Assembly: GCA_910586435.1 (NCBI GenBank)
Contig: CAJUGT010000106.1
Coordinates: 1-13,448 of the forward strand
Direction: 5' to 3'
DNA from: an uncultured Acetatifactor sp.
GTDB lineage: Bacteria; Bacillota; Clostridia; Lachnospirales; Lachnospiraceae
Length of the DNA stretch: 13,448 bases
Position numbers and translations under genes: made by a program. Of this stretch, positions 1-7,092 are shown piece after piece (the stretch's first letter is position 1; each line of letters starts with the position of its first letter). The notes under the pieces were generated by a model. The model was not told where the DNA came from. It was given only the letters and a program-made list of their open reading frames with translations, and ran no database searches.

Positions 1-1
1 G

Positions 2-442
2 GCTTTGGCTGCCGGGATTGCGGATGGTCTTGGGTACGGGGACAATACCAAAGCGGCCCTGATTACCAGGGGGATTACGGAGATTGCCAGACTGGGTACC
101 GCCATGGGCGGTAAATTTGAAACTTTTTGCGGTCTTACAGGGATAGGAGATTTGATTGTCACCTGTGCCAGTATGCATTCCAGAAACCGCAGAGCGGGTA
201 TCTTAATTGGTCAGGGCAAAAGTTATGAAGAGGCCATGGCAGAGGTGGGTATGGCGGTGGAAGGTGTACATTCCGCTAGGGCCGCCATGGAACTGGCCAG
301 AAAATATAAAGTGCAGCTTCCTATTATCGAACAGGTGAATGAAATTTTATTTGCGGGAAAAAGCGCGGATCAGGCGGTGAAGGAATTGATGCTGCGGGAC
401 AAAAAGCTGGAAGTGTCGGATTTGCCCTGGCCGGAGGAATAA
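2..442 (+). CDS. gpsA: Glycerol-3-phosphate dehydrogenase [NAD(P)+], C-terminal part (5' end outside window)
   Basis: GpsA reduces dihydroxyacetone phosphate to sn-glycerol 3-phosphate in the cytosol, feeding phospholipid synthesis. The reading frame is already open at base 2, so the gene is cut by the window edge and only about the last 146 residues are seen; the N-terminal Rossmann domain is missing. The visible part is the helical substrate domain. It starts with the AAGIADGLGYGDNTKAALITRG block containing the family's NTK motif, followed by the GLTGIGDLIVTC block and the SRNRRAG segment whose arginine contacts substrate in the family. The gene ends in TAA and faces the convergent metF-type gene across a shared terminator. 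In many Firmicutes gpsA lies close to spoIVA; here spoIVA is about 5 kb downstream. Identification is firm; only the 5' end is unknown. Confidence 0.95.
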   Translation, partial: ALAAGIADGLGYGDNTKAALITRGITEIARLGTAMGGKFETFCGLTGIGDLIVTCASMHSRNRRAGILIGQGKSYEEAMAEVGMAVEGVHSARAAMELARKYKVQLPIIEQVNEILFAGKSADQAVKELMLRDKKLEVSDLPWPEE

Positions 443-475
443 TGTTATACTGCAAATTTAACCGGTGCGCAGTAT

Positions 476-526
476 AAAATAAAAATGGCCACAGAAAATC
501 TTTATGGATTTTCCGTGGCTGCTTTT
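476..526. terminator. Bidirectional rho-independent terminator between gpsA and metF
   Basis: An inverted repeat pairs 488-500 with 507-519 (GCCAC.GAAAATC with GATTTTC.GTGGC, one mismatch, 6-nt loop). Read on the minus strand it is followed by TTTTT-A-TTTT (485-476), a strong tail for the metF-type gene. Read on the plus strand the tail is the weaker TGCTTTT (520-526), serving gpsA. A second dyad (TATACTGC at 446-453 with GCAGTATA at 469-476) lies just upstream on the gpsA side but has no T tract. Confidence 0.8.
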
Positions 527-580
527 GCGGTTGCCCATACTTTTTCGGTACAACAGAGATATGTAGCTGCTGCGTCAGGC

Positions 581-1438
581 TTATCGGTAAATGGCTTCCG
601 CAATTTCTGCCGCCATTTTCGGTTTATTCATTGTGTAGAGATGTATGTCATTGACACCATTTTCCTGAAGGTCCCGAATCTGACGGATGGCATAATCAAT
701 TCCGGCCTTTCTCATGTCATCCGGTCTGTCTCCATAAGTCGCAATCAAATCAGTCAAAGCCTTCGGAACGCTGGAACCGGATAATGTAACGGTGGTTCCC
801 AGCTGTTTTGCTGCGGTGATGGGCATGATTCCGGCACAGATAGGAATGGAAATTCCTTTTTTAGCGGCTTTTTCCAGAAAACGATAATAGAAATCGTTGT
901 CAAAGAACAGCTGACTGATGAAAAATTCCGCGCCTGCATCCTGCTTTCTTTTCAAATGATTCAAATCAGATTCCATGCTGAAGCATTCATAATGCTTCTC
1001 AGGGTAGCAGGCCCCCGCCATATGCAGTCCGGTATTTTCCTTCAAAAATGAGATTAAGTCATTGGCATGGGCAAAATCTCTGGAAGCAAATTGTTCGTCA
1101 CTCATATCTTTTGGTCTGTCTCCACGAAGCGCAAGCACATACTGAATATTATGGTCTTTTAACGCGGCTGCCACCTGTAACAGTTCCTCCCGTTTGCTGC
1201 CCACACATGTCATATGGGCCATTGCGTCAATTTTCAAAGTGTTTTGAATGTAGGAGGCAATTTCCACTGTCTTCCCTGACCGGCTTCCTCCCGCTCCGTA
1301 TGTGACACTGATAAAATCAGGCGATAATTTTCCCAATGCATCCAATACCTGGAATGCCGCATGAAACTCCCCATCTTTTTTCGGAGGAAAAACTTCAAAT
1401 GAGAGCGTGTTCTTGTGTTCAAACATATCTTTTAGCAT
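581..1438 (-). CDS. metF: Methylenetetrahydrofolate reductase (MetF family)
   Basis: This 285-residue flavoprotein is predicted to reduce 5,10-methylene-THF to 5-methyl-THF, the methyl donor for methionine synthesis and, in acetogens, part of the methyl branch. It is a single (beta/alpha)8 barrel of normal bacterial length. Visible family motifs are SFEVFPPK (E15, equivalent to catalytic E28 in E. coli), VTYGAGGS (46-52), HMTC (75-78), LRGD (104-107, with the FAD-contacting Asp), QLFFD (176-180), AGIMP (202-206) and IHLYTMN near the C terminus. The ATG is supported by a GAAAGGGA ribosome site about seven bases upstream. The gene is convergent with gpsA and divergent from the moxR-type gene; the two starts are about 108 bp apart. 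No metH or metV-like partner is next to it, so its electron donor cannot be inferred from context. Confidence 0.93.
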   Translation of the reverse strand: MLKDMFEHKNTLSFEVFPPKKDGEFHAAFQVLDALGKLSPDFISVTYGAGGSRSGKTVEIASYIQNTLKIDAMAHMTCVGSKREELLQVAAALKDHNIQYVLALRGDRPKDMSDEQFASRDFAHANDLISFLKENTGLHMAGACYPEKHYECFSMESDLNHLKRKQDAGAEFFISQLFFDNDFYYRFLEKAAKKGISIPICAGIMPITAAKQLGTTVTLSGSSVPKALTDLIATYGDRPDDMRKAGIDYAIRQIRDLQENGVNDIHLYTMNKPKMAAEIAEAIYR

Positions 1439-1532
1439 AGTTTATTCCCTTTCGTCAGTTTGGACTTGATTTTAAGTCAGGAATATCGTAACATGAAAAA
1501 GAAGGTTTTTCAAGTGACAATAGTTTTGACAG

Positions 1533-1539
1533 AAAGGTG
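1533..1539 (+). promoter_or_regulatory. Ribosome binding site fixing the moxR start at 1547
   Basis: AAAGGTG lies seven bases before the ATG at 1547. The open frame runs upstream to a TTG at 1460, but the extra 29 residues have no ribosome site and do not resemble the family. The ATG at 1547 is therefore preferred. Confidence 0.7.
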
Positions 1540-1546
1540 TGAAAGA

Positions 1547-2365
1547 ATGGAGCAGCAGGGATTTCAGGGAACAGGGGAATATGTGGCAAGCGAAGAGCTC
1601 ATGGCCAGTGTAAATATTGCAATTGCTTTGAGAAAACCACTTTTGATTAAGGGGGAACCCGGTACGGGCAAGACAATGCTGGCGGAGGCCGTGGCAAAGG
1701 CTCTGGGCAAGAAGCTTATTATCTGGAATATCAAATCAACCACCAAGGCCCAGGAAGGTTTGTATGTGTATGACACCATCCAGCGTCTCTATGACGGGCA
1801 GTTTGGAGAAGAGGGCGTCAATGATATTGCAAGATATATAAAACTTGGCAAATTGGGTGAAGCTTTTGACAGTGACGAGCAGGTAGTTCTGCTCATTGAT
1901 GAAATTGACAAGGCGGATTTGGAATTTCCCAATGACCTTCTGTGGGAACTGGATCAGATGGAATTCTACATTAACGAAACGAAACGTACCGTGAAAGCAA
2001 AACAGCGCCCCATAGTGATTATTACTTCCAATGCGGAAAAGGAATTACCGGACGCGTTTCTTCGCCGCTGTATTTTCCACTATATTGATTTCCCGTCCAG
2101 AGAATTGATGGAAGAGATTGTAAAGGTTCATTTTCCGGAGGTGGAGAAGCATCTGCTGAAAAATGCCATGGAAGTATTTTATAATATCAGAGCAATCAGG
2201 GATATTCGCAAGAAACCAAGTACCTCAGAGCTGATTGACTGGGTCAATGCATTGCAAATCGGCGGAATCCCGGCCGATACCATCCGAAAGACACTTCCTT
2301 TCATCGGTGTGGTAGTAAAAAAAGATGAAGATTTGCAGTTGGTAAGGCAGGAACCGAACCTTTGA
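1547..2365 (+). CDS. MoxR-family AAA+ ATPase
   Basis: This 272-residue AAA+ ATPase belongs to the MoxR group, cytosolic chaperone-like ATPases that usually act with a VWA-domain partner to mature or load cofactors into another protein. The sequence shows a short N-terminal helix region, Walker A GEPGTGKT (36-43), Walker B LLIDEID (115-121, D118 and E119), a sensor-1 stretch ending TSN (160-162) and FLRRC (171-175) with arginine-finger candidates R173 and R174, then the small helical lid. The start at 1547 is chosen on its ribosome site. A VWA gene follows after 23 bp, which supports a functional pair. A weak sigma-A-like promoter (TTGATT at 1466, 17-bp spacer, TAACAT at 1489) may drive the run. 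No third gene reveals the client protein, so the target is unknown. Confidence 0.9.
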   Translation: MEQQGFQGTGEYVASEELMASVNIAIALRKPLLIKGEPGTGKTMLAEAVAKALGKKLIIWNIKSTTKAQEGLYVYDTIQRLYDGQFGEEGVNDIARYIKLGKLGEAFDSDEQVVLLIDEIDKADLEFPNDLLWELDQMEFYINETKRTVKAKQRPIVIITSNAEKELPDAFLRRCIFHYIDFPSRELMEEIVKVHFPEVEKHLLKNAMEVFYNIRAIRDIRKKPSTSELIDWVNALQIGGIPADTIRKTLPFIGVVVKKDEDLQLVRQEPNL

Positions 2366-2388
2366 CAATGGCGGGAAAGTGAGTTGGC

Positions 2389-3591
2389 ATGTTTATAAAA
2401 TTTTTTGAGACTTTACGTGAAAAGGGATTGAGGGTCACACTGGGGGAATGGCTGACCTTGCAGGAAGCTTTGGATAAGGGATTGTGTACAAGCTCTCTGA
2501 CCCAGTTTTATTATGTGGCCCGAATGATTCTGGTCAAGAGCGAGACGGATTTTGACAAGTTTGACATGGCTTTTGAAGAGTGTTTCAAAGCGGCGCAGCG
2601 GGAGACGGAAGTGGGAAAGGAAATGCTCCGCTGGCTGGACAAATCCGATATGATGGAGCTTGCCCATGAAGAAGCCAGGAGTCATTTAAACCAGGTGGAG
2701 GAAATTCAGATAGACAAAGAGGATGTGGAAGAAACCTTCAAACAGCGGTTAAAAGATCAGGATAGTGAGCACAATGGGGGAAGCTTCTGGATTGGAACCA
2801 TGGGCAAGACTTCCTTTGGGAATATGGGCGGAAATGTGGGCGGAGTGCGGGTAGGCGGTAAGACAGGGTATCAATCTGCCTTCGCAGTGGTTGGCGCCAG
2901 AAAATACCGGGACTTCCGGGATGACAGAGTGTTGGATAACAGGCAATTTCAGATGGCTTTCAGAAAGCTGAGACAGTTTTCCAGCAGACTGGATATTCCC
3001 GAAACAGAACTGGATATTAACGGCACAGTGGACAAAACCTGCAATAATGGAGGGTGTCTGCAAATTGTCATGCAAAAACCCAGAAAAAACGCGGTAAAGC
3101 TGCTGCTTTTAATGGATTCCGGCGGTACCATGATTCCATTCAGCAGTCTGTTAAACGACCTGTTTCAGGCAATTCACAAGTCAAATCATTACAAGGATGT
3201 AAAAACCTATTATTTTCACAATTGCATATACAGTAAAATGTATAAGACGCCGGAATGCGAGAATGGTGACTGGGTGGACACAGAATGGATGTTCCGCAAT
3301 GTGGACAGTGACTATAAGGTAATCATTGTAGGTGACGCAGCCATGGCGCCAGAAGAGCTGTACTCTGACACCGGCAATTACAGGGGTCCCAACGGAGGTC
3401 TGTCAGGATACGAATGGCTGCTGCTTTTAAAGAAAAAATATAAAAAAATCGTATGGCTGAATCCTAAGATGGCGCCTGGCAGAGCCCCATGGAGGGAGGC
3501 GGAGACGGCAGTGAAGGAGCTGTTCCCCATGTATAAACTGACTGTGGACGGGCTGAACCAGGCCATGGTAAAACTGATGGCAAATCGTTAG
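2389..3591 (+). CDS. VWA-domain protein, CoxE-like, partner of the MoxR ATPase
   Basis: This 400-residue protein has the layout of CoxE-like VWA proteins that pair with MoxR ATPases. Residues 1-110 form a helical domain that begins FIKFFETLREKGLRVT. A glycine-rich linker follows (about 130-165: GGSFWIGTMGKTSFG onward), then a conserved basic segment (KYRDFRDD and FRKLRQFSSR), and from about 225 a VWA domain. The MIDAS reads D243-S-G-G-T247 instead of the textbook DxSxS: Gly at the third position and Thr at the fifth. Related CoxE-like proteins, as I recall them, often have a DxGGSM form, so the Gly may be family-typical and the Thr more unusual. A later acidic MIDAS candidate is D316 in VGDAAM. 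The ATG at 2389 has GGGAAAG nine bases upstream. No signal peptide or membrane segment is seen. The client is unknown. Confidence 0.85.
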   Translation: MFIKFFETLREKGLRVTLGEWLTLQEALDKGLCTSSLTQFYYVARMILVKSETDFDKFDMAFEECFKAAQRETEVGKEMLRWLDKSDMMELAHEEARSHLNQVEEIQIDKEDVEETFKQRLKDQDSEHNGGSFWIGTMGKTSFGNMGGNVGGVRVGGKTGYQSAFAVVGARKYRDFRDDRVLDNRQFQMAFRKLRQFSSRLDIPETELDINGTVDKTCNNGGCLQIVMQKPRKNAVKLLLLMDSGGTMIPFSSLLNDLFQAIHKSNHYKDVKTYYFHNCIYSKMYKTPECENGDWVDTEWMFRNVDSDYKVIIVGDAAMAPEELYSDTGNYRGPNGGLSGYEWLLLLKKKYKKIVWLNPKMAPGRAPWREAETAVKELFPMYKLTVDGLNQAMVKLMANR

Positions 3592-3638
3592 GACAAATAT
3601 CTATATCATATGGATGAGAAAGGTAAGGATTAGGAACT

Positions 3639-4913
3639 ATGACAGTATTTGAAGAGTTAAAGGCAAGGGGGCTGCTGGCTCAGCTGACGGATGAAGAGGA
3701 GATCAGGGAACTTGTCGACAATGGCAAGGCAACTTTTTATATTGGATTTGACCCCACGGCAGACAGCCTTCATGTGGGGCATTTTATGGCGCTGTGTCTG
3801 ATGAAACGTCTGCAAATGGCCGGAAATAAGCCTATTGCCTTAATTGGCGGCGGTACAGGGATGATAGGAGATCCTTCAGGGCGGAGTGATCTGCGTACAA
3901 TGATGACCAAAGAAACCATTGCCCATAATTGTGAATGCTTTAAAAAGCAAATGAGTCGTTTTATAGACTTTGGGGAGAATCAGGAGGCTGGTTCACCAGA
4001 GAAAGAGTCCCATTCCAAGGCATTGATGGTAAATAACGCGGATTGGCTTATGGATTTGAATTACATTGAGTTTATCAGAGATATTGGAGTGCATTTCTCC
4101 GTGAACAGAATGCTCACTGCGGAATGCTATAAACAGCGAATGGAAAAGGGATTAAGTTTCCTGGAATTCAATTATATGATTATGCAGAGCTATGATTTCC
4201 TGAAGCTGTATGAGAACTATGGGTGCAATATGCAGTTTGGCGGGGATGACCAGTGGAGCAATATGCTTGGGGGCACGGAATTAATCCGGCGTAAGCTTGG
4301 AAAGGACGCCTATGCTATGACAATCACGCTGCTCTTAAATTCCGAAGGCAAAAAGATGGGCAAAACTCAGAAGGGAGCCGTTTGGCTTGACCCCAATAAG
4401 ACATCACCTTTTGAATTTTATCAGTATTGGAGGAATGTGGCGGATGCCGATGTGTTAAAGTGCATTAGAATGCTCACATTCCTGCCCATGGAGCAGATAG
4501 AAGAAATGGACAGTTGGGAGGGCAGTCAGCTGAACCAGGCAAAAGAAATCCTTGCCTTTGAATTGACGAAGCTGGTGCATGGGGAAGCAGAAGCGCAGGC
4601 AGCGCAGGAAAGCGCGCGCAGGATTTTCTCCGGTCATATATTCTCCGGTGAGGGCGATGCGGATATGCCCACAGCCACCCTGACGGAGACGGATTTCGTG
4701 GATGGGGTCATAGATATACTAGGCATATTGGTGAAATCCGGCCTTACCACATCACGTTCCGAAGCGAGACGGGCGGTGGAACAGGGCGGCGTTGCAGTGG
4801 ACAATGAGAAGATAAGTGATATTAAGACTCTGTATCATCCGGAGCAGCTTACAGGTAAGGGCATTGTTGTCCGGCGGGGCAAAAAGAATTTCAAGAGAGT
4901 AACTATGGAATAA
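3639..4913 (+). CDS. tyrS: Tyrosine--tRNA ligase
   Basis: TyrRS charges tRNA-Tyr with tyrosine in the cytosol. The 424-residue length is that of full bacterial TyrS. Visible are the tyrosine pocket YIGFDPT (34-40, with Y34, G36 and D38), the class I HIGH motif as HVGH (45-48), the QSYDF and GGDDQW segments (183-187 and 201-206), and the KMSKS loop as KMGKT (239-243). A C-terminal S4 RNA-binding domain lies at about 362-424 (SGLTTSRSEARRAV to the end). The ATG is preceded by AAGGA (3625-3629) and AGGA (3632-3635). The gene follows the VWA gene by 47 bp with no terminator, so read-through from moxR-VWA is likely. No T-box leader, common for Firmicute tyrS, fits in that gap or upstream of moxR. 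Confidence 0.97.
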   Translation: MTVFEELKARGLLAQLTDEEEIRELVDNGKATFYIGFDPTADSLHVGHFMALCLMKRLQMAGNKPIALIGGGTGMIGDPSGRSDLRTMMTKETIAHNCECFKKQMSRFIDFGENQEAGSPEKESHSKALMVNNADWLMDLNYIEFIRDIGVHFSVNRMLTAECYKQRMEKGLSFLEFNYMIMQSYDFLKLYENYGCNMQFGGDDQWSNMLGGTELIRRKLGKDAYAMTITLLLNSEGKKMGKTQKGAVWLDPNKTSPFEFYQYWRNVADADVLKCIRMLTFLPMEQIEEMDSWEGSQLNQAKEILAFELTKLVHGEAEAQAAQESARRIFSGHIFSGEGDADMPTATLTETDFVDGVIDILGILVKSGLTTSRSEARRAVEQGGVAVDNEKISDIKTLYHPEQLTGKGIVVRRGKKNFKRVTME

Positions 4914-4922
4914 GCATATTGG

Positions 4923-4976
4923 GTACACCAGTGCTGATTACTCAAGGAGGAACGCAATGGTGTACTGGGCTGTTTT
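4923..4976 (+). terminator. Possible tyrS terminator hairpin
   Basis: A 12-bp inverted repeat with one mismatch (4923-4934 with 4954-4965) begins nine bases after the tyrS stop. It has a 19-nt loop and is followed by TGGGCTGTTTT. The T run starts seven bases after the stem, so it is not a textbook terminator. The loop contains a perfect AAGGAGG (4944-4950), and an ATG (4957) sits in the 3' arm, so another role is possible. Confidence 0.4.
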
Positions 4977-4990
4977 GGAAAGGAATTTCA

Positions 4991-5498
4991 ATGGGAATCT
5001 ATTTAGACCCCGGAAATAGCGGATTTCAGAGCATTACAAATAGTGAATAATTGATAGAACGTTCCAGAAAGCTTTTAGAGGATACCATCGCAGGAAATTC
5101 GGCTGAGGTGGCAAAGGCCATAGAAGCAGTGAGAATCACCCAGTATGCGCCCACATTTTACAATGATGAGCAGGCGCTGCGTTATGTGATTAAGTTTGCG
5201 TATATTGCGGCGATAGACCAATATCTTAAGATTGAAGAGCTTCCTTCCGGAAAGGGGATTGCCGATTTGGTGTATCTGCCAAAGAGAAAATCCATGCTTC
5301 CCGCCATGATTGTGGAATTAAAATGGAATAACTCATCGGAAGGGGCTATTGAACAGATAAAGAAGAAAGAATATCCTCAAATCCTGAAAGATTACGGCGG
5401 TGAGATTGTGATGGTCGGAATCAATTATGACGCCAAGACCAAGGTTCACAGCTGTGAAATTTCACATCTGTGAAATAGAAAAAATTGGCTCAATATAG
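4991..5498 (+). pseudogene. Decayed AAA-ATPase-like/PDDEXK_9 (DUF1703-type) gene with internal deletion
   Basis: The start is intact: GGAAAGGA ribosome site, ATG at 4991 and 19 codons beginning MGIYLDPGNSGFQS, which match the N terminus of large AAA-ATPase-like proteins with a C-terminal nuclease-like domain. TAA (5048-5050) follows. In the same frame, from 5051, comes the C-terminal PD-(D/E)XK-like domain of the same family: RSRKLLEDTI, then PSGKGIADLVYLPKR (acidic residue in ADL) and VELKW (the ELK of the motif), then MVGINYDAKTKVH. Several hundred codons carrying the ATPase domain are missing between the two pieces. The frame now ends at 5473, after a 16-bp tandem duplication (5445-5476). 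Removing one copy restores CEIEKIGSI and a stop at 5496-5498. The gene is almost certainly non-functional, though a TTG-started 140-residue fragment could still be translated. It lies between tyrS and the spoIVA promoter. Confidence 0.85.
5445..5476 (+). repeat. 16-bp tandem duplication of a palindromic unit
   Basis: Two adjacent 16-bp copies, TTCACAGCTGTGAAAT and TTCACATCTGTGAAAT, differ at one base. The first contains the perfect 14-bp palindrome TTCACAGCTGTGAA; the second keeps the same arms around TC. The duplication lies in the 3' end of the decayed gene and shifts its frame. Confidence 0.9.
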
Positions 5499-5536
5499 AG
5501 GAGTATCAGAACTACTTCCTGGGCGGCGAAACTTTA

Positions 5537-5564
5537 TCATAATTCTTCACCTTCGGCATATAAT
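5537..5564 (+). promoter_or_regulatory. Sigma-E-like sporulation promoter of spoIVA
   Basis: TCATAAT (5537-5543) matches the sigma-E -35 consensus KMATATT at 6 of 7 positions. CATATAAT (5557-5564) matches CATACAHT at 7 of 8. The 13-bp spacer is one base shorter than the commonly quoted range. The predicted transcript would start near 5571, about 22 bases before the spoIVA ATG. SpoIVA is a mother-cell sigma-E gene in Bacillus subtilis, which agrees with this call. Confidence 0.6.
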
Positions 5565-5578
5565 ATAGCAGTATATGC

Positions 5579-5584
5579 AGGAGG
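5579..5584 (+). promoter_or_regulatory. Ribosome binding site fixing the spoIVA start at 5593
   Basis: AGGAGG lies eight bases before the ATG at 5593. An in-frame ATA at 5575 would add six residues, but it has no ribosome site and would place this AGGAGG inside the gene, so 5593 is the start. Confidence 0.85.
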
Positions 5585-5592
5585 TTTTTCTT

Positions 5593-7077
5593 ATGGAGAA
5601 TTATGCAATAAACACCTATGACCTGTACAATGATATTAAGACCCGCACAGGAGGAGAAATATACATAGGGGTTCTGGGGCCGGTAAGAACCGGAAAGTCC
5701 ACATTTATCAAACGTTTTATGGAGGAAATGGTGCTGCCCTATATGGAAGATGAACATGCCAGAAACAGAGCGCAGGATGAACTTCCCCAAAGCGCCGGTG
5801 GGAAAACCATTACCACAACGGAGCCCAAATTCATCCCCAACGAAGCGGCCAATGTAGTGTTAAGCGGGGAAATTCCCGTCTCAGTACGTCTCATTGACTG
5901 CGTGGGATATATGGTGGAAGGGGCAGCAGGGCATATGGAAGAAGATGTGGAACGAATGGTGAAAACGCCCTGGTTTGATTATGAGATTCCCTTTACCCAA
6001 GCTGCGGAAATCGGTACGGATAAGGTTATGAACGATCATTCCACCATAGGACTGGTGGTGACTACGGATGGGAGCTTCGGTGAGATTCCCAGAAGCAATT
6101 ACCTGGAAGCGGAAGAGAAGACCATACTGGCACTGAAGAAACTGCGGAAACCCTTCCTGGTATTGGTAAACAGTCAAAAACCATATTCTGAAGATGCCAA
6201 GCGTGTAGCGGGAGAAATATCCGAGAAATATGGTGTTTCTGCGGTAACTGTCAATTGCGAGCAGCTGAAGAAAGAAGATATTCACATGCTGCTGGAAAAT
6301 GTACTCTATGAGTTCCCCATATCTTCCATAGAATTCTATATGCCCAAATGGGTTGAGATGCTTCCCGGGGATAATCGCATGAAGCAGGACATCATCATAC
6401 AAATCAAGGCGTTGATGAAAGATTACAGCACCATACGGGATGCGCTGAAAAAGCCTGTGGAACTCACCAGTGATTACATAAAACGTTGTAAAACAGACAC
6501 GGTAAGCTTGTCTGATGGTATTATTCGTATCATGCTTGATGTGGAAGAGTCCTATTATTATGAAATGCTTACCGAAATGGTGGGAGAAACCATCACGGAT
6601 GAATACCAGCTCATCAGTAAGCTCAGAGATTTTGCGGCCATGAAACATGAATATGTGAAGGTTCTGGACGCAGTGAATATGGTGCGCATCAAAGGGTATG
6701 GCGTGGTGACACCTGACAAGGATGAAATTACGCTGGAGAAACCGGAGATAATCAAACATGGCAATAAATTTGGCGTAAAGATAAAGGCATCCAGCCCTTC
6801 CATCCATATGATTCGTGCCAATATTGAGACAGAGATTGCGCCCATTGTGGGAACCCAGGAACAGGCCAATGATTTGATTAATTTTATCGGTCAGGCCGAT
6901 ATGGACAAGGGAATATGGGATACCAATATTTTCGGAAAGACCGTGGAGCAGCTTGTCAACGATGGGATTACTGCCAAGGTAGCTGTCATCGGAGAAGAAA
7001 GCCAGATGAAGCTTCAGGATACCATGCAGAAAATCGTAAATGACAGCAATGGCGGAATGGTATGTATTATAATTTAA
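5593..7077 (+). CDS. spoIVA: Stage IV sporulation protein A, spore coat morphogenetic ATPase
   Basis: SpoIVA is made in the mother cell, binds the forespore surface through the small protein SpoVM, hydrolyses ATP and polymerises into the basement layer of the spore coat. The 494-residue length is close to that of the B. subtilis protein (492). The N-terminal TRAFAC-type NTPase domain has Walker A GPVRTGKST (29-37, K35), the threonine-rich TITTTEPKFIPNEA segment, a Walker B-like RLIDCVGY with D102, and DHSTIGLVVTTDG. A middle domain follows, and the C-terminal region ends in the hydrophobic GGMVCIII typical of the family. The gene has its own sigma-E-like promoter and a strong terminator, so it is probably monocistronic. 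It is the clearest evidence that the host forms endospores. Confidence 0.97.
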   Translation: MENYAINTYDLYNDIKTRTGGEIYIGVLGPVRTGKSTFIKRFMEEMVLPYMEDEHARNRAQDELPQSAGGKTITTTEPKFIPNEAANVVLSGEIPVSVRLIDCVGYMVEGAAGHMEEDVERMVKTPWFDYEIPFTQAAEIGTDKVMNDHSTIGLVVTTDGSFGEIPRSNYLEAEEKTILALKKLRKPFLVLVNSQKPYSEDAKRVAGEISEKYGVSAVTVNCEQLKKEDIHMLLENVLYEFPISSIEFYMPKWVEMLPGDNRMKQDIIIQIKALMKDYSTIRDALKKPVELTSDYIKRCKTDTVSLSDGIIRIMLDVEESYYYEMLTEMVGETITDEYQLISKLRDFAAMKHEYVKVLDAVNMVRIKGYGVVTPDKDEITLEKPEIIKHGNKFGVKIKASSPSIHMIRANIETEIAPIVGTQEQANDLINFIGQADMDKGIWDTNIFGKTVEQLVNDGITAKVAVIGEESQMKLQDTMQKIVNDSNGGMVCIII

Positions 7078-7092
7078 AGAAGTCGTATTGTG

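Noticed and set aside
446..476. 8-bp dyad after gpsA as a separate terminator
   Set aside because: The loop is 15 nt and an A-rich stretch, not T, follows on the plus strand; the hairpin at 488-519 explains termination better.
485..784. 99-codon open frame on the plus strand
   Set aside because: It begins inside the terminator hairpin and runs antisense through the well-supported metF gene.
1463..1478. GACTT-6-AAGTC inverted repeat between metF and moxR as an operator
   Set aside because: Five-base arms are too short to separate from chance and no regulator gene is adjacent.
5499..5530. Short imperfect dyad after the decayed gene
   Set aside because: Seven pairs with a bulge and a GC-rich stretch instead of T residues afterwards; not a credible terminator.
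5881..6807. 308-codon open frame on the minus strand
   Set aside because: It lies wholly opposite spoIVA, has no family resemblance and no ribosome site; it is a shadow of spoIVA codon usage.
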